DNA of 64,000 nt from Clostridium_AM sp900759715 (lineage in GTDB: Bacteria; Bacillota; Clostridia; Clostridiales; Clostridiaceae), in NCBI GenBank assembly GCA_900759715.1, contig CAAEXF010000058.1, positions 108,335-172,334 of the forward strand, written 5' to 3'. Under the pieces are notes generated by a model that saw only the letters and a list, made by a program, of their open reading frames with translations, did no database searches and was not told the origin of the DNA. Each line of letters begins with the position of its first letter. The stretch's first letter is position 1. This document shows positions 16,009 through 24,665 of the stretch, in pieces. The position numbers and the translations under genes were made by a program.

Positions 16009-18006
16009 TTAAATTTTAAATTTTTTAACTAATACATTTAAATCACTAGAAAAACCTTCGAGAATATCAGATGCTGCAACTACCTCTTCAAGTCCTGCTG
16101 ATTGCTCTTCTGTAGATGCACTAACCTCTTCCGTAGTAGCGGCTATTTCTTGAGATACAGATGAAACTTCCTGTATTTTTGATATAACTAATTCTTTATG
16201 ATTATTTATTTCGTTTAATGATTTATCTACAACTTTAATGCTATCCTCTAGTTCTATAATAGATTCTGCTATATGCTCAAAGGCCTTTTCAGTAACAGTG
16301 ACACTTTCTCCAGTTGCTTTATCTAAAGACATTGAATATTCAACCTTTAATAAGAGATCTGAGATACTTGCTTTTATTTCATTTGTTACTTTATTTATCT
16401 GAAGTGCAGACTCAGCTGATTGTTCTGCTAGTTTTCTAACTTCACCAGCTACTACAGCAAATCCTTTCCCGAGCTCTCCAGCTCTTGCAGCCTCTATACT
16501 TGCATTTAATGCTAAAAGGTTAGTTTGCTCTGTTATAGAAGTGATTGTTTCAGTGATAGTACTTATCTCATTAGATTTTTCAGCTAAATCTTTAATTTTT
16601 CCTGAAACTTCTCTACTGGACTTTGAAGTTAAAACAAATTTATCACTTAGGTCTTTAATTATTTTTGTTCCATTTTCGGTAGAATTTTTAACTCCATTTG
16701 ATATTTCCACCATATTTTGTGCCCTAATAATTGATTCCTCTACTTCACTTTCAAGCTGAATAATCAAATTCTGACTTTCTTCCATAGCTTCTGCTTGTTT
16801 ACCAGCACCACTAGCTATTTCTTGAACTACTTTAGATATTTCTTCTCCGGCAGTGTTGGACTGCTCAGCTATGGTTTTCAGTGTGCCTGAAGAGGATCTT
16901 ATATCATCAGATACTTGATGTATGTTGCTTAATATTGCCACCATTTCATCTTTTACAGTATTTATTCCTTTAGTAATTCTATCTATTTCATGAATAGCTA
17001 TATTATTATCTATATTCTCTGTAAAATCTCCATCTTTCATCTTTTCTAGGGTCTTCTCTAAACTAACCACAGGCTTCGTTATCAATCCAGCTATTAGATT
17101 ACCTATAAATAATGCAGCTATTAGAGATGCTAAAGAAATTAATAATATCATATTTCTTGCACCGTTAACTCTACTTGTAAGTTCCGATTTTGGTATAAAT
17201 GCAGCAGCTATCCATCCAGTTGAACTATCTTTAGTTGTAGATATCAGATAACTTGTCCCATTTATAGTATCTTCATACATCTCCTCTTTATTTGATATAA
17301 CCTTTGGTATCCAATTTAATTCCTTAGAAGTCTTGTTTAAAATATCTTTATCTTTGCTTCCTATAACTGTTCCATTCTTATCAAATAAAACAATATAACC
17401 TTTTTCTCCTACTTTCTTTTCCTGTACCATTTTGGAAATATCATCGAGCTTTATGTCTATTGCAGATACTCCTACCATTTCCCCACTTGAAGAATCTTTT
17501 ACGGTCTTAGCAAAGGTTACCATAAAGTTACCCTTCTTTAAGCTATCTTCATAGGGATCTGTAAGTATAACCTGTCCTTGTTTATTAACAGCATCCTTAT
17601 ACCATGGTCTCTGTCTCGGATCGAACCCATCAGGAAGATCCTGTTTTGGCATTACCGTGAAAACTCCATTAACAGTTCCTATGTATGCATTACATATGCT
17701 TTTGTGAGATTGAACAATTCCATCTAAAGTAACTGAAAGCTTCTGAGCACTCTGTGGATCTTTTATTATAGATTGTGCATCTGGATTTACAGCAAGCATG
17801 TCCACCATTTCCATGTTACCCTTAGTTTCCTTGTCTATGACACTCATTATTTCTGACAAATTACTTTTAAGTAAAACATGTAAATCCTCTTTAAAGGTCT
17901 TTGTTTGCGAAGTATAACTGAATATTCCGACAATCAAAAGTGGTATAACTGCAGAAGCACACAGTAAACCTACAATGACGCCCTTAATACTTCTTTTTTT
18001 TCCCAT
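16009..18006 (-). CDS. Methyl-accepting chemotaxis protein with dCache sensor
   Basis: 665 aa, full-length transmembrane chemoreceptor. TM1 lies at about residues 8-30, an extracellular double-Cache domain at about 35-275 (with the D-R-RPWYKDAV and D-Y-D block typical of dCache_1), TM2 at about 284-308, then HAMP and the cytoplasmic coiled-coil. The signalling tip E-TNLLALNASIEAARAGE-GKGFAVVA-EVRKLAE is intact. dCache_1 receptors mostly bind amino acids, amines or purines; the ligand is not determined here. Monocistronic, with its own terminator. Confidence 0.93.
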   Translation of the reverse strand: MGKKRSIKGVIVGLLCASAVIPLLIVGIFSYTSQTKTFKEDLHVLLKSNLSEIMSVIDKETKGNMEMVDMLAVNPDAQSIIKDPQSAQKLSVTLDGIVQSHKSICNAYIGTVNGVFTVMPKQDLPDGFDPRQRPWYKDAVNKQGQVILTDPYEDSLKKGNFMVTFAKTVKDSSSGEMVGVSAIDIKLDDISKMVQEKKVGEKGYIVLFDKNGTVIGSKDKDILNKTSKELNWIPKVISNKEEMYEDTINGTSYLISTTKDSSTGWIAAAFIPKSELTSRVNGARNMILLISLASLIAALFIGNLIAGLITKPVVSLEKTLEKMKDGDFTENIDNNIAIHEIDRITKGINTVKDEMVAILSNIHQVSDDIRSSSGTLKTIAEQSNTAGEEISKVVQEIASGAGKQAEAMEESQNLIIQLESEVEESIIRAQNMVEISNGVKNSTENGTKIIKDLSDKFVLTSKSSREVSGKIKDLAEKSNEISTITETITSITEQTNLLALNASIEAARAGELGKGFAVVAGEVRKLAEQSAESALQINKVTNEIKASISDLLLKVEYSMSLDKATGESVTVTEKAFEHIAESIIELEDSIKVVDKSLNEINNHKELVISKIQEVSSVSQEIAATTEEVSASTEEQSAGLEEVVAASDILEGFSSDLNVLVKKFKI

Positions 18007-18314
18007 TGTTGCTCTCTCCTTTTTCCGAATGTAATAATGAATTTAATTTTTCATATAATTTCATTTGTAAGATAATTATAACACAAGCTTATATATTATG
18101 GCACAATTATAATTTAATTTTATAGCTTTTTTCTCACATTTAGCCAATTAAAGCCAAGCACTATGTTTGTCATAATTCTTTTACTTAACTTTTCAGAATC
18201 TTTTATATTAAAAATTTGTATTAAATTTAATTTAAGTGTTAAACTTTAGGTGAGAATATAGTTTTCAACAAGTTCTTCATTTGTAATAAATTTAATCTAT
18301 CAGGAGGTTTTATA
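18007..18314. other. Divergent promoter region
   Basis: About 300 AT-rich bases between the minus-strand chemoreceptor gene and the plus-strand Memo/AMMECR1 gene. No open frame with a ribosome site. Promoters for both are expected here. Confidence 0.4.
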
Positions 18315-19718
18315 ATGGGTAAAATATTAGGACATTTTATTATGCCTCATCCACCTATATTAGTATCTGAAGTTGGTAAAGGAGAAGAGTTAGATGCAGC
18401 TTCAACTATAGATGCATGTTTTAATGTTGCAAAGGAAATAAGAGAGCTAGAACCTGAAACGATAATAATTATAACTCCTCATGGTCCTATGTTTAGGGAT
18501 GCCATAGCATTAACAGATAGTAACCACATTTCCGGTGATTTCGGAAATTTTAATGCACCAGATGTAGAATTCGATATAACAATAGATCTAAATTTAACTG
18601 AAAGTATAAAAAATTATGCTCATGGTATGGGTGTACCTATAATTGCTATAAATGAGGATATTGCAGGAAGATACAATATCAGTCATGAGCTTGATCATGG
18701 AGTAATGGTACCCCTATATTTTGTAAATAAAGAATATAGCAATTATAAACTAGTTCATATTACTTATGGTCTTCTATCAGAAACAGATTTATATAAATTT
18801 GGCATGTCAATAAAGCAGGCCGTTGAGCTATCTAATACTAATGTTGTGGTAATTGCCTCTGGTGACTTATCCCATAAACTCAACGATAAAGCTCCCTATG
18901 GTTATAGTCCAGAAGGAAAAGTCTTTGATGAAAAAATATTAGATCTTCTTAAATCTGGAGATGTAATGGGCGTATTTGATATGGATAAAGATATGATTGA
19001 ATCCGCCGGAGAATGCGGTTTAAGATCTTTTGATATTTTACTTGGTACCATGGAAGGAAGAAAGATCAGTGGTGAAATACTATCCTATGAAGGTCCTTTT
19101 GGTATAGGCTATGGAGTTATGAGATTTAATTCAGATGAGATAGACGATAAAAATTACTTAGAAAAAATTATAGATAAAAGAAAAAGTACTATGAAAAAAA
19201 TAAGAGATAACGAAGACAAATATGTTAAACTTGCACGAGAAACACTTGAGCATCATATTAGAACTGGGGAAACAATAGATATGCCAAGTTATGTAACGGA
19301 GGATATGTTAGATGAGCAGAGAGGCGTTTTTGTCTCACTAAAAAAAGATGGTGAACTCAGAGGCTGTATAGGAACTATTTTCCCAGCTTATGAAAATACT
19401 GCAGAGGAAATAATAAGAAATGCAATAGAAGCTGGCGAAAGAGATCCTAGATTTTCACCGGTAGAAGAAGAAGAGCTGGATGATATAATTTATTCAGTAG
19501 ATGTATTAATGGCTCCTGAAGAAGCTTCCCGCGAGACTTTAGATCCTAAAAAATATGGTGTTATTGTGCGAAGCGGAAGAAAAACAGGACTTTTATTACC
19601 AGATTTAAGCGGTGTAGATACTGTTGATGAGCAAATAGATATAGCTTTAAAAAAAGCAGGTATAAACCCATTGGAAAACTATAGTATTGAACGTTTTGAA
19701 GTCATAAGACATAAATAA
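18315..19718 (+). CDS. AmmeMemoRadiSam proteins B and A fused (Memo1 + AMMECR1)
   Basis: 467 aa. Residues about 1-265 are a Memo/LigB-type domain (HFIMPHPPILVSEVG at the N-terminus, TPHGPMF, an SGDLSHKL motif near 186 that supplies a metal or active-site histidine). Residues about 290-467 are an AMMECR1 domain, with the R-G-GVFVSLKKDGELRGCIGT block near 335-355 and the closing E-R-EVIRH. In many bacteria these are two genes beside the radical-SAM gene; here they are one polypeptide. The radical-SAM partner starts 13 bp downstream, so the three domains are made together. Family chemistry is not firmly known. Confidence 0.88.
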   Translation: MGKILGHFIMPHPPILVSEVGKGEELDAASTIDACFNVAKEIRELEPETIIIITPHGPMFRDAIALTDSNHISGDFGNFNAPDVEFDITIDLNLTESIKNYAHGMGVPIIAINEDIAGRYNISHELDHGVMVPLYFVNKEYSNYKLVHITYGLLSETDLYKFGMSIKQAVELSNTNVVVIASGDLSHKLNDKAPYGYSPEGKVFDEKILDLLKSGDVMGVFDMDKDMIESAGECGLRSFDILLGTMEGRKISGEILSYEGPFGIGYGVMRFNSDEIDDKNYLEKIIDKRKSTMKKIRDNEDKYVKLARETLEHHIRTGETIDMPSYVTEDMLDEQRGVFVSLKKDGELRGCIGTIFPAYENTAEEIIRNAIEAGERDPRFSPVEEEELDDIIYSVDVLMAPEEASRETLDPKKYGVIVRSGRKTGLLLPDLSGVDTVDEQIDIALKKAGINPLENYSIERFEVIRHK

Positions 19719-19731
19719 AAGGAGATAAAAT

Positions 19732-20715
19732 ATGAAAAAGGAAGGGCTTTTTTATACTGTAGACAAAAATGGTAAAATCTTATGTGAACTTTGTCCTCAA
19801 AGATGCCATATTAAAGAAGGCGGAATTGGCTTTTGTGGAGCAAGAAAAGTTGAAGATGGAGTATTATACGCCTTAAACTATGGAAATATAAGCTCAGCAG
19901 CTATGGACCCTATTGAAAAAAAACCTCTTTACCATTTTAGGCCAGGAAAGTTTATTTTATCTGTAGGAAGTTTCGGCTGCAATTTCAGATGTGGCTTTTG
20001 TCAAAATTATTCAATCTCACAGACACAACCTAATACACAGTATTTATCTCCAGAAGAATTAGTTGATCTTGCATTAAAACAAGAAAATAATACCGGCATA
20101 GCCTTCACATACAACGAACCATCAATATGGTATGAATATATTAAGGATGTATGCGAAAAAGCTAAAGATAAAAACATAGACTTAGTTTTAGTGAGCAATG
20201 GTTACATAAGTGAAGAGCCTCTTGAGACATTGCTTCCTTATATAAGTGCTGCGAATATAGACCTAAAAGCTTTTGATAATAAATTCTATAAAGGCGTTTG
20301 TGGTGGAGATGTAAAAATAGTAATGAAAAATATAGAAAAGATGCATGACAAATGCCACCTTGAAATAACTACTCTTTTAATAGAAGGATATAACGATTCA
20401 GAGGATGAGATTAGTAAATTATGCAAATGGATAGCAGATATAAATCCTAACATACCTCTTCATTTATCAAGATATTTTCCTTCGTATAAATTCGATGCTC
20501 CAGCCACTTCTTTAGAAAGAATGAGTTTATGCAGAGATATAGCAAAACAGTACCTTAATTACGTATACATAGGAAATGTTCAAGATACTGACAAAAACAC
20601 TTATTGTCCTAAATGTGGTAAACTTTTAATTAAGCGCACTTTGTTTGACACAGAGGTGTTATTAAATAGTAAAAATTGCCCTGTATGCGGGTACGATATT
20701 AACATAACTCTTTAA
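19732..20715 (+). CDS. amrS: AmmeMemoRadiSam system radical SAM enzyme
   Basis: 327 aa. The radical-SAM cluster CNFRCGFCQNY sits near residues 83-93. The N-terminal CELCPQRC...GFCGAR block and a C-terminal pair CPKCGK/CPVCGY add cysteines, the latter looking like a zinc ribbon. The body resembles pyruvate-formate-lyase-activating enzymes (YNEPSIWYEY, NGYISEEPL, NIDLKAF). Relatives in this three-protein system are named AmrS; function is thought to be a modification reaction still not firmly settled. It starts 13 bp after the Memo/AMMECR1 fusion with GGAG upstream. Confidence 0.88.
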   Translation: MKKEGLFYTVDKNGKILCELCPQRCHIKEGGIGFCGARKVEDGVLYALNYGNISSAAMDPIEKKPLYHFRPGKFILSVGSFGCNFRCGFCQNYSISQTQPNTQYLSPEELVDLALKQENNTGIAFTYNEPSIWYEYIKDVCEKAKDKNIDLVLVSNGYISEEPLETLLPYISAANIDLKAFDNKFYKGVCGGDVKIVMKNIEKMHDKCHLEITTLLIEGYNDSEDEISKLCKWIADINPNIPLHLSRYFPSYKFDAPATSLERMSLCRDIAKQYLNYVYIGNVQDTDKNTYCPKCGKLLIKRTLFDTEVLLNSKNCPVCGYDINITL

Positions 20716-20748
20716 AATTGCTGTTTAAGCACTTTTAAAGATTGTTTA

Positions 20749-20775
20749 AAAACCCTATGCGCGGCATAGGGTTTT
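20749..20775. terminator. Strong bidirectional terminator
   Basis: AAAACCCTATGC/GCATAGGGTTTT, a perfect 12-bp stem with a 3-nt loop, between the radical-SAM gene and the convergent membrane-protein gene. It marks the end of the core block and the start of the accessory zone. Confidence 0.9.
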
Positions 20776-20803
20776 ATTATATCCTCATTTAATTATGCGG
20801 TTT

Positions 20804-21571
20804 TTATTTAGTAATAAATTGTTTACTCAGTTCTGTTACATTACCTGCTAATTTATTACACTCTTCTACATCACTTCCGTTATAGAAATTGATTACACCA
20901 CCTGAAATAACATATTGGCCTTCTTTTGATTGTAAAAATTCCAGATATTTATCCATTGCTGCCACAAGAGATTTTGCTGAATTCAATTCTTTCATATCCT
21001 TATCATAATTTTCTTTTCTTAGAGCATTGTAATCATTTATTAATTTTTTTTCAAATTCAGTATCTATCCCCTTATACTGTCCTAGTTTCTTATCAATATT
21101 AGTTTTATTCTCTTTTACACCTGCTTCATATTTAGCAAGTGAACTGTTTAAACTGCTTATTTTTTTTCTTGATTGCTCTATTGCAGCTGGGCTTCCTATA
21201 AATTCATTGGTACTCATGTTATTTTTAAACATATTTGAATCTAATTCTTTTTTAAGGTTCTTATCTAGTGAAGTAATTTTATCAACATCCTCATTTGCAA
21301 TGTTTACTAATGGAGCAAGCTTTCCGTAGTCCTTTTTTTCTGCAGGATTTGTTTTAATAGCAGTGTTATCTATTAACTTTTGAGATATTGATATTATATA
21401 TTTTTGAGCTGCTTCTTCTTTCTGATCTTCTATTATTTTAAATCCAAATATACTCATTGCAATTATAACAAGGATACCAGCAATAGTTGCTAATCTTGTC
21501 TTTCTTTTACTTTTTTTATTACTTGGTTCTATTTCTGTGTTTGCTAAATTATTATTAAAATCTTGATTCAT
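20804..21571 (-). CDS. Unknown single-TM protein with long coiled coil
   Basis: 255 aa. A polar, lysine-rich N-terminal tail (residues 1-25), one membrane segment (about 27-45) and a largely helical, lysine/glutamate/asparagine-rich extracellular part with coiled-coil patterns, ending in a short mixed region. The orientation looks like a type II membrane anchor. It follows the DUF2167-type gene by 16 bp and is probably co-transcribed. I do not recognise a family. Confidence 0.65.
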   Translation of the reverse strand: MNQDFNNNLANTEIEPSNKKSKRKTRLATIAGILVIIAMSIFGFKIIEDQKEEAAQKYIISISQKLIDNTAIKTNPAEKKDYGKLAPLVNIANEDVDKITSLDKNLKKELDSNMFKNNMSTNEFIGSPAAIEQSRKKISSLNSSLAKYEAGVKENKTNIDKKLGQYKGIDTEFEKKLINDYNALRKENYDKDMKELNSAKSLVAAMDKYLEFLQSKEGQYVISGGVINFYNGSDVEECNKLAGNVTELSKQFITK

Positions 21572-21587
21572 TTTATAACCCTCTCTT

Positions 21588-22553
21588 TTAATCCTTTTTC
21601 TTTTCTAAATCACATGATGTTGCAGATATTTCTTCTGCTGTTTCCATATTGGAACTAATTAAATTATTAGCATCTATATTTGAAGTATTTTCTTCAATAC
21701 CAGAAGATTTCTTTTTAAATTTGCTGATTATTTTCTTAAAAAGTCCACCTATACCTAATATAACTACTATCCATATCTTCTTAAGTATAAGCAATAGTTT
21801 AGCAAGTAACCCCGTCTTTGCTGCCGCTGCTCCAGCACCACCTGCAATTAGTGCTGTCAGACCCAATTCAGAAACTTTATCTCCCTTTATATAGTCCGCA
21901 TATTTTTTACCCTCTTTATAAGAGTATTTGCTAATTATATTATCTAATTGAGGTTTTACCTTTTCAATTTCATCTTTACCTGCAACTAAAGTAACTTCAG
22001 TTACTCCACCACGTCCAAGAATTCTTACATTATAATTTACTATTTTTTCACCTTCACTGTTACTCAAGACTGACCAAACTAAATTATGAGTCTTATCATC
22101 ATAGTGTGGTTTTTCATCCCACCCAATTATATCTAGCGTAGGAGTCCCCTTTTGTTTTCTTTCCTCATTGTCTTTTTCTGTGCCTTTTTTAATCTCTTCT
22201 AATAATTTATCTGCATTTATTTTTTTAGCATCATTGTCCCTTACATATCCTATAGGATCAAATTCAAATAAAACAAACCAGTTTTGTGTAGTATCTTTTG
22301 AAAAAACTATTCCTTGTTCTCTTCCAGTAACGGAATTATCCATTTGTTTCATTAATTTTTTTGCATCTTCGCCATTTGCAAAAACATATCCATCAGGCAA
22401 ATCTAGCTTTGCTAAATCGCTTCCAACATCCACAGTCTTAGGCCCTTCTATCCATTTTATATCTGGTTTAGCAGTATTATTTGCATATACATGATGTGTA
22501 TTAAATACAATTGAAATTAATATTAATAATAAGTACGATAATTTTTTATACAT
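21588..22553 (-). CDS. DUF2167-family membrane protein
   Basis: 321 aa. A signal peptide (about 1-24) is followed by the DUF2167 domain: IKWIEGPKTVDVGSDLAKLDLPDGY, then NWFVLFEFDPIGYVRDNDA, GWDEKPHYDDKTHNLVW, NYNVRILGRGGVTEVTLV. A hydrophobic stretch at about 232-270 is a single or paired membrane segment, followed by a polar tail. Family function is unknown. It may be paired with the following coiled-coil protein. An insertion into the broken agr/VgrG fragments upstream is possible, since its start is only 39 bp from the remnant of an Hsp70-like C-terminus. Confidence 0.78.
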   Translation of the reverse strand: MYKKLSYLLLILISIVFNTHHVYANNTAKPDIKWIEGPKTVDVGSDLAKLDLPDGYVFANGEDAKKLMKQMDNSVTGREQGIVFSKDTTQNWFVLFEFDPIGYVRDNDAKKINADKLLEEIKKGTEKDNEERKQKGTPTLDIIGWDEKPHYDDKTHNLVWSVLSNSEGEKIVNYNVRILGRGGVTEVTLVAGKDEIEKVKPQLDNIISKYSYKEGKKYADYIKGDKVSELGLTALIAGGAGAAAAKTGLLAKLLLILKKIWIVVILGIGGLFKKIISKFKKKSSGIEENTSNIDANNLISSNMETAEEISATSCDLEKKKD

Positions 22554-22591
22554 AAAGTGTCCCCCCGGTATTAATAATTTGAAGTTCTTTC

Positions 22592-22642
22592 TTACTTCAA
22601 TCCATCAAAGAAATCAAGTTCTGATAGATCGTTCTTCACCAT
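22592..22642 (-). pseudogene. Remnant resembling the C-terminus of the cluster's Hsp70-like protein
   Basis: A 16-codon frame ending in LDFFDGLK-stop mirrors the end of the intact Hsp70-like gene, which closes with QNFFDGLK-stop. The bases TTCTTTGATGGA are identical in both, followed by near-identical codons and stop. It lies in the same orientation as the displaced agr promoter fragment 400 bp away. Chance similarity over such a short stretch cannot be excluded. Confidence 0.35.
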
Positions 22643-22694
22643 ACATTTGTTTTATGCTAACTTCTATTCCCCCTTTTTTTGCACAATAAACAAA

Positions 22695-22729
22695 CCTCTA
22701 TATTCATAAAATCCTTATGAATATAGGGG
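22695..22729 (-). terminator. Hairpin, probable terminator
   Basis: CCTCTATATTCATA/TATGAATATAGGGG forms a 13-14-bp stem with a 7-nt loop about 160 bp downstream of the small peptide gene. The T-run on the minus strand is interrupted (TTTGTTT), so strength is uncertain. Confidence 0.55.
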
Positions 22730-22888
22730 CATTTATATAACTAATTCTATAAATTAGATATTTAAATTATGCACACATCTTTGGTCTTTAATATTTTTTT
22801 AAATTTAATTAAATTCTTACCTCCGATTCCATTTTATCACATATTTTATACATTTTCAACAATATTGTATAAAATGTACTCATATTGA

Positions 22889-23026
22889 TTAATATGTAAT
22901 ACCTGCCGTGCACAACATACCAACAACGATAAGCATTAAAATAACCATTGGTATAAGCCTATACTTCCATCTTTTTTTGTAAATATTTATAAAATATGAT
23001 TCTTTCATTGCTAACTCTACTAACAA
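22889..23026 (-). CDS. Small membrane peptide under a copy of the agr promoter
   Basis: 45 aa starting with TTG, 8 nt behind AGAGG, exactly where agrB starts in the intact locus. The start region (M-L-V-E-L-A) resembles that of AgrB (M-L-E-H-L-A). After a basic stretch KKRWKYR there is one hydrophobic segment and a stop. It could be an AgrB remnant joining the first residues to a KK-[RF]-K membrane segment, or a functional small AgrA-regulated membrane peptide. It lacks the H..C protease pair of AgrB and the tail motif of AgrD. Confidence 0.55.
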   Translation of the reverse strand: MLVELAMKESYFINIYKKRWKYRLIPMVILMLIVVGMLCTAGITY

Positions 23027-23040
23027 ACTATCTTCCTCTT

Positions 23041-23200
23041 TTTGACAAAATTATATCATATTTTTTTCAATTTTATTTTTTTCCTTACTCAATAGTGCAA
23101 TTTCACTACCGAATAGCAACTTTTGATATAAATTTACAAAAAATAAAAGAAGATATTACAAAATGAGATAAAATCTATTTTAAAATATCTTCTTTGGACA
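23041..23200 (-). repeat. Displaced second copy of the agrB promoter and upstream terminator
   Basis: About 160 bp match the agrC-agrB interval at 60704-60855 almost base for base. The shared stretch includes the long hairpin (about 23147-23197), GTAAATTTATATCAAAA, the two CTATT-containing half-sites, and TATAAT (23050-23055). Differences are scattered single bases. In this copy the hairpin follows a VgrG fragment rather than agrC. Confidence 0.85.
23050..23120 (-). promoter_or_regulatory. AgrA-type promoter, LytTR direct repeats
   Basis: On the minus strand GCTATTCGG and ACTATTGAG are direct repeats 21 bp apart, two helical turns, with TATAAT downstream and no good -35 hexamer at 17-bp spacing. 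This is the arrangement expected for activation by a LytTR response regulator. It drives the 45-aa peptide and perhaps the DUF2167 and coiled-coil genes beyond it. Confidence 0.65.
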
Positions 23201-23431
23201 ACCAAAGAAGCTTATTAGCAATTTTTCTTGTTTTTTCTCTGTCTTTTGACCTGTCTTTGGCTCATCATTAAATGGAGGATATTTTTCTCTATCGCTTCCA
23301 TTTTTTCTTACACAGCCCGCTACAATCGGTGCTTCACTGCTTTCATTGGGAAAATAAAGTCTTGCACTTGTTCCAACTACGGGCATTGAATACATTGCAT
23401 TTCCTGTGAGCGGTGCATATGGAAACCATAT
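23180..23431 (-). pseudogene. VgrG C-terminal fragment
   Basis: From WFPYAPLTGN through MYSMPVVGTSARLYFPNE and GCVRKNGS this matches the gp5/OB-fold region of the intact VgrG proteins in the window (WFPYATVAAS...WYCMPEVGEKIRLNCPTKDE). No upstream part of the gene remains: an in-frame TAA and then a terminator precede it. The frame ends by running into the agr-linked hairpin. It is a dead fragment of a third or fourth short VgrG. Confidence 0.75.
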
Positions 23432-23447
23432 TTAACACAATCAAAAA

Positions 23448-23487
23448 ACAGGTAAGATTTTATTGAATTAATTCCTCCTACCTGTTA
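23448..23487 (-). terminator. Terminator after the HNH fragment
   Basis: ACAGGTA and TACCTGT pair and are followed by TTTTTT on the minus strand. The VgrG fragment begins right after it. Confidence 0.65.
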
Positions 23488-23508
23488 TCTTCATTTTCTA
23501 TATTATTT

Positions 23509-23775
23509 TTAAGATAAAATCCCCTGTACTTGATGATGATGCCATCTTAATCCATCTATTCTATATTCCTCTGAACTTATCTGTTGCAGTTGTTTTTCAT
23601 TAAATATTTCCTTTTCTATCGCTCCACTATTTATTGCTTCCTTTAACTGTTTAACACACTCACTAAATTGTATTTTATCTGATTCTAAAAATAAACTTTT
23701 ATCTAACTTTAATTCAAATTTAATATTTGCACCACTAAATATTGGAAATCCTAAAACATCATACTTTATGTTCAT
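23509..23775 (-). pseudogene. Truncated HNH (WHHH-type) nuclease toxin tip
   Basis: 88 aa. The opening (V-GFPIFSGANIKFELKLDKS) and the closing RWHHHQ resemble the C-terminal HNH/WHH nuclease domains of polymorphic toxins, where W-HHH is normally followed by a G-RMQLV block and the last catalytic histidines. Here the frame stops seven residues after WHHHQ, so the nuclease is very likely inactive. The ribosome site is weak but present. It follows a SUKH-type immunity gene by 15 bp, which is the reverse of the usual toxin-immunity order, so the two probably do not form a pair. Confidence 0.6.
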
Positions 23776-23790
23776 ATTATAATCCCCTCT

Positions 23791-24330
23791 TTATTCTTCA
23801 TATAATATATCCAAGAACTCTTTAAAAGAATTTGCTACAAATTGTAAAGTTTTATGTTGCAATACTTGCATAGCCTCTTTTTCTGATTTATATTCATCAA
23901 TATCTATCCCAGATTCTCGCCAGTCACCATCAATTATCTCTAATGATACACAATCATCTTGATTTAGAAATACTATTTTAGGACTTTCTCGGTCATCCCT
24001 ATAATCAAAACATATATAATTTCCACTTGGATCATCTGCAAAAGGTATTACATCTGGTGGAATTATTCCACACTGCTCATCTGTTTCATCAAAATAGTAA
24101 TTTAATAACGAACAGCTATCACCCTCATCATAACCAAAAAATTTACCAAAAACTCTTTGCATATTTTCAACGTTAAATAAATTTTGAACTGGTCTTGCCC
24201 CATGATATTTTATTACACATTCTTTATATTCCTCTGGAAAATTGAATCCTATTTTTTTTTCAACATTCTCAATCACTGATCGATCTAGTTGCTGTTCATC
24301 ATAAATCTTCCAATTAACTCTTTCATTCAT
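23791..24330 (-). CDS. SMI1/KNR4 (SUKH) family immunity protein
   Basis: 179 aa. The SUKH fold is recognised from V-E-KIGFNFPEEYKECVIKYHGARP near the N-terminus, IIPPDVIPFADDPSGNYICFDYRDD in the middle (residues about 90-117) and a closing F-EFLDILYEE. SUKH proteins neutralise a wide range of nuclease toxins by direct binding. It lies just downstream of the frameshifted toxin remnant at 24359-24665, which is its likely former partner. Confidence 0.85.
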   Translation of the reverse strand: MNERVNWKIYDEQQLDRSVIENVEKKIGFNFPEEYKECVIKYHGARPVQNLFNVENMQRVFGKFFGYDEGDSCSLLNYYFDETDEQCGIIPPDVIPFADDPSGNYICFDYRDDRESPKIVFLNQDDCVSLEIIDGDWRESGIDIDEYKSEKEAMQVLQHKTLQFVANSFKEFLDILYEE

Positions 24331-24358
24331 TTAATCATCTCCATATATATTATTATAT

Positions 24359-24665
24359 TTATCTATTTTCCTTTCCCCCTCCCCACAATGCTTTTCCACC
24401 TGTATGCCTTGATGCTTTATGAATAGGATCCTTTACTAATTCAATCCTAAGGAATCCCTCTTAGACTTTCATATGCATGTATTTCCTCCTCTGTAAAAAG
24501 ACCCGGATACTTCCTTAATACCTGTTGTTCAACAGAATGATGAACTACAACTTCTCCCCTTAAGTCAGTATGTTTTTCAAAGAAAGTTTCTTTATAGTTT
24601 GTATTAACTTTCTTTGTAGGTCCAGCCGCTCCCTCGGGGCTGAAACTGCAGTTACAAAACTAAAT
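24359..24665 (-). pseudogene. Frameshifted HNH-type polymorphic toxin tip
   Basis: Reading on the minus strand, PEGAAGPTKKVNTNY continues into LRGEVVVHHSVEQQVLRKYPG and EEEIHAYESLRGIP, then a TAG at 24447-24449. A second frame continues past it with RIELVKDPIHKASRH to a stop at 24359. The RGE-VVHH-VEQQ-L-KYPG...E-LRGIP pattern is typical of RHS/LXG-type nuclease tips, which normally go on to an HLS-IR-EWN segment absent here. No start codon or upstream core is left, so this is a relic. Confidence 0.7.

Noticed and set aside
22889..23026. Reading the 45-aa peptide as a second AgrD
   Set aside because: It has a Cys-containing end but no amphipathic head and no QP-x-x-P tail, so AgrB would have no recognition site.
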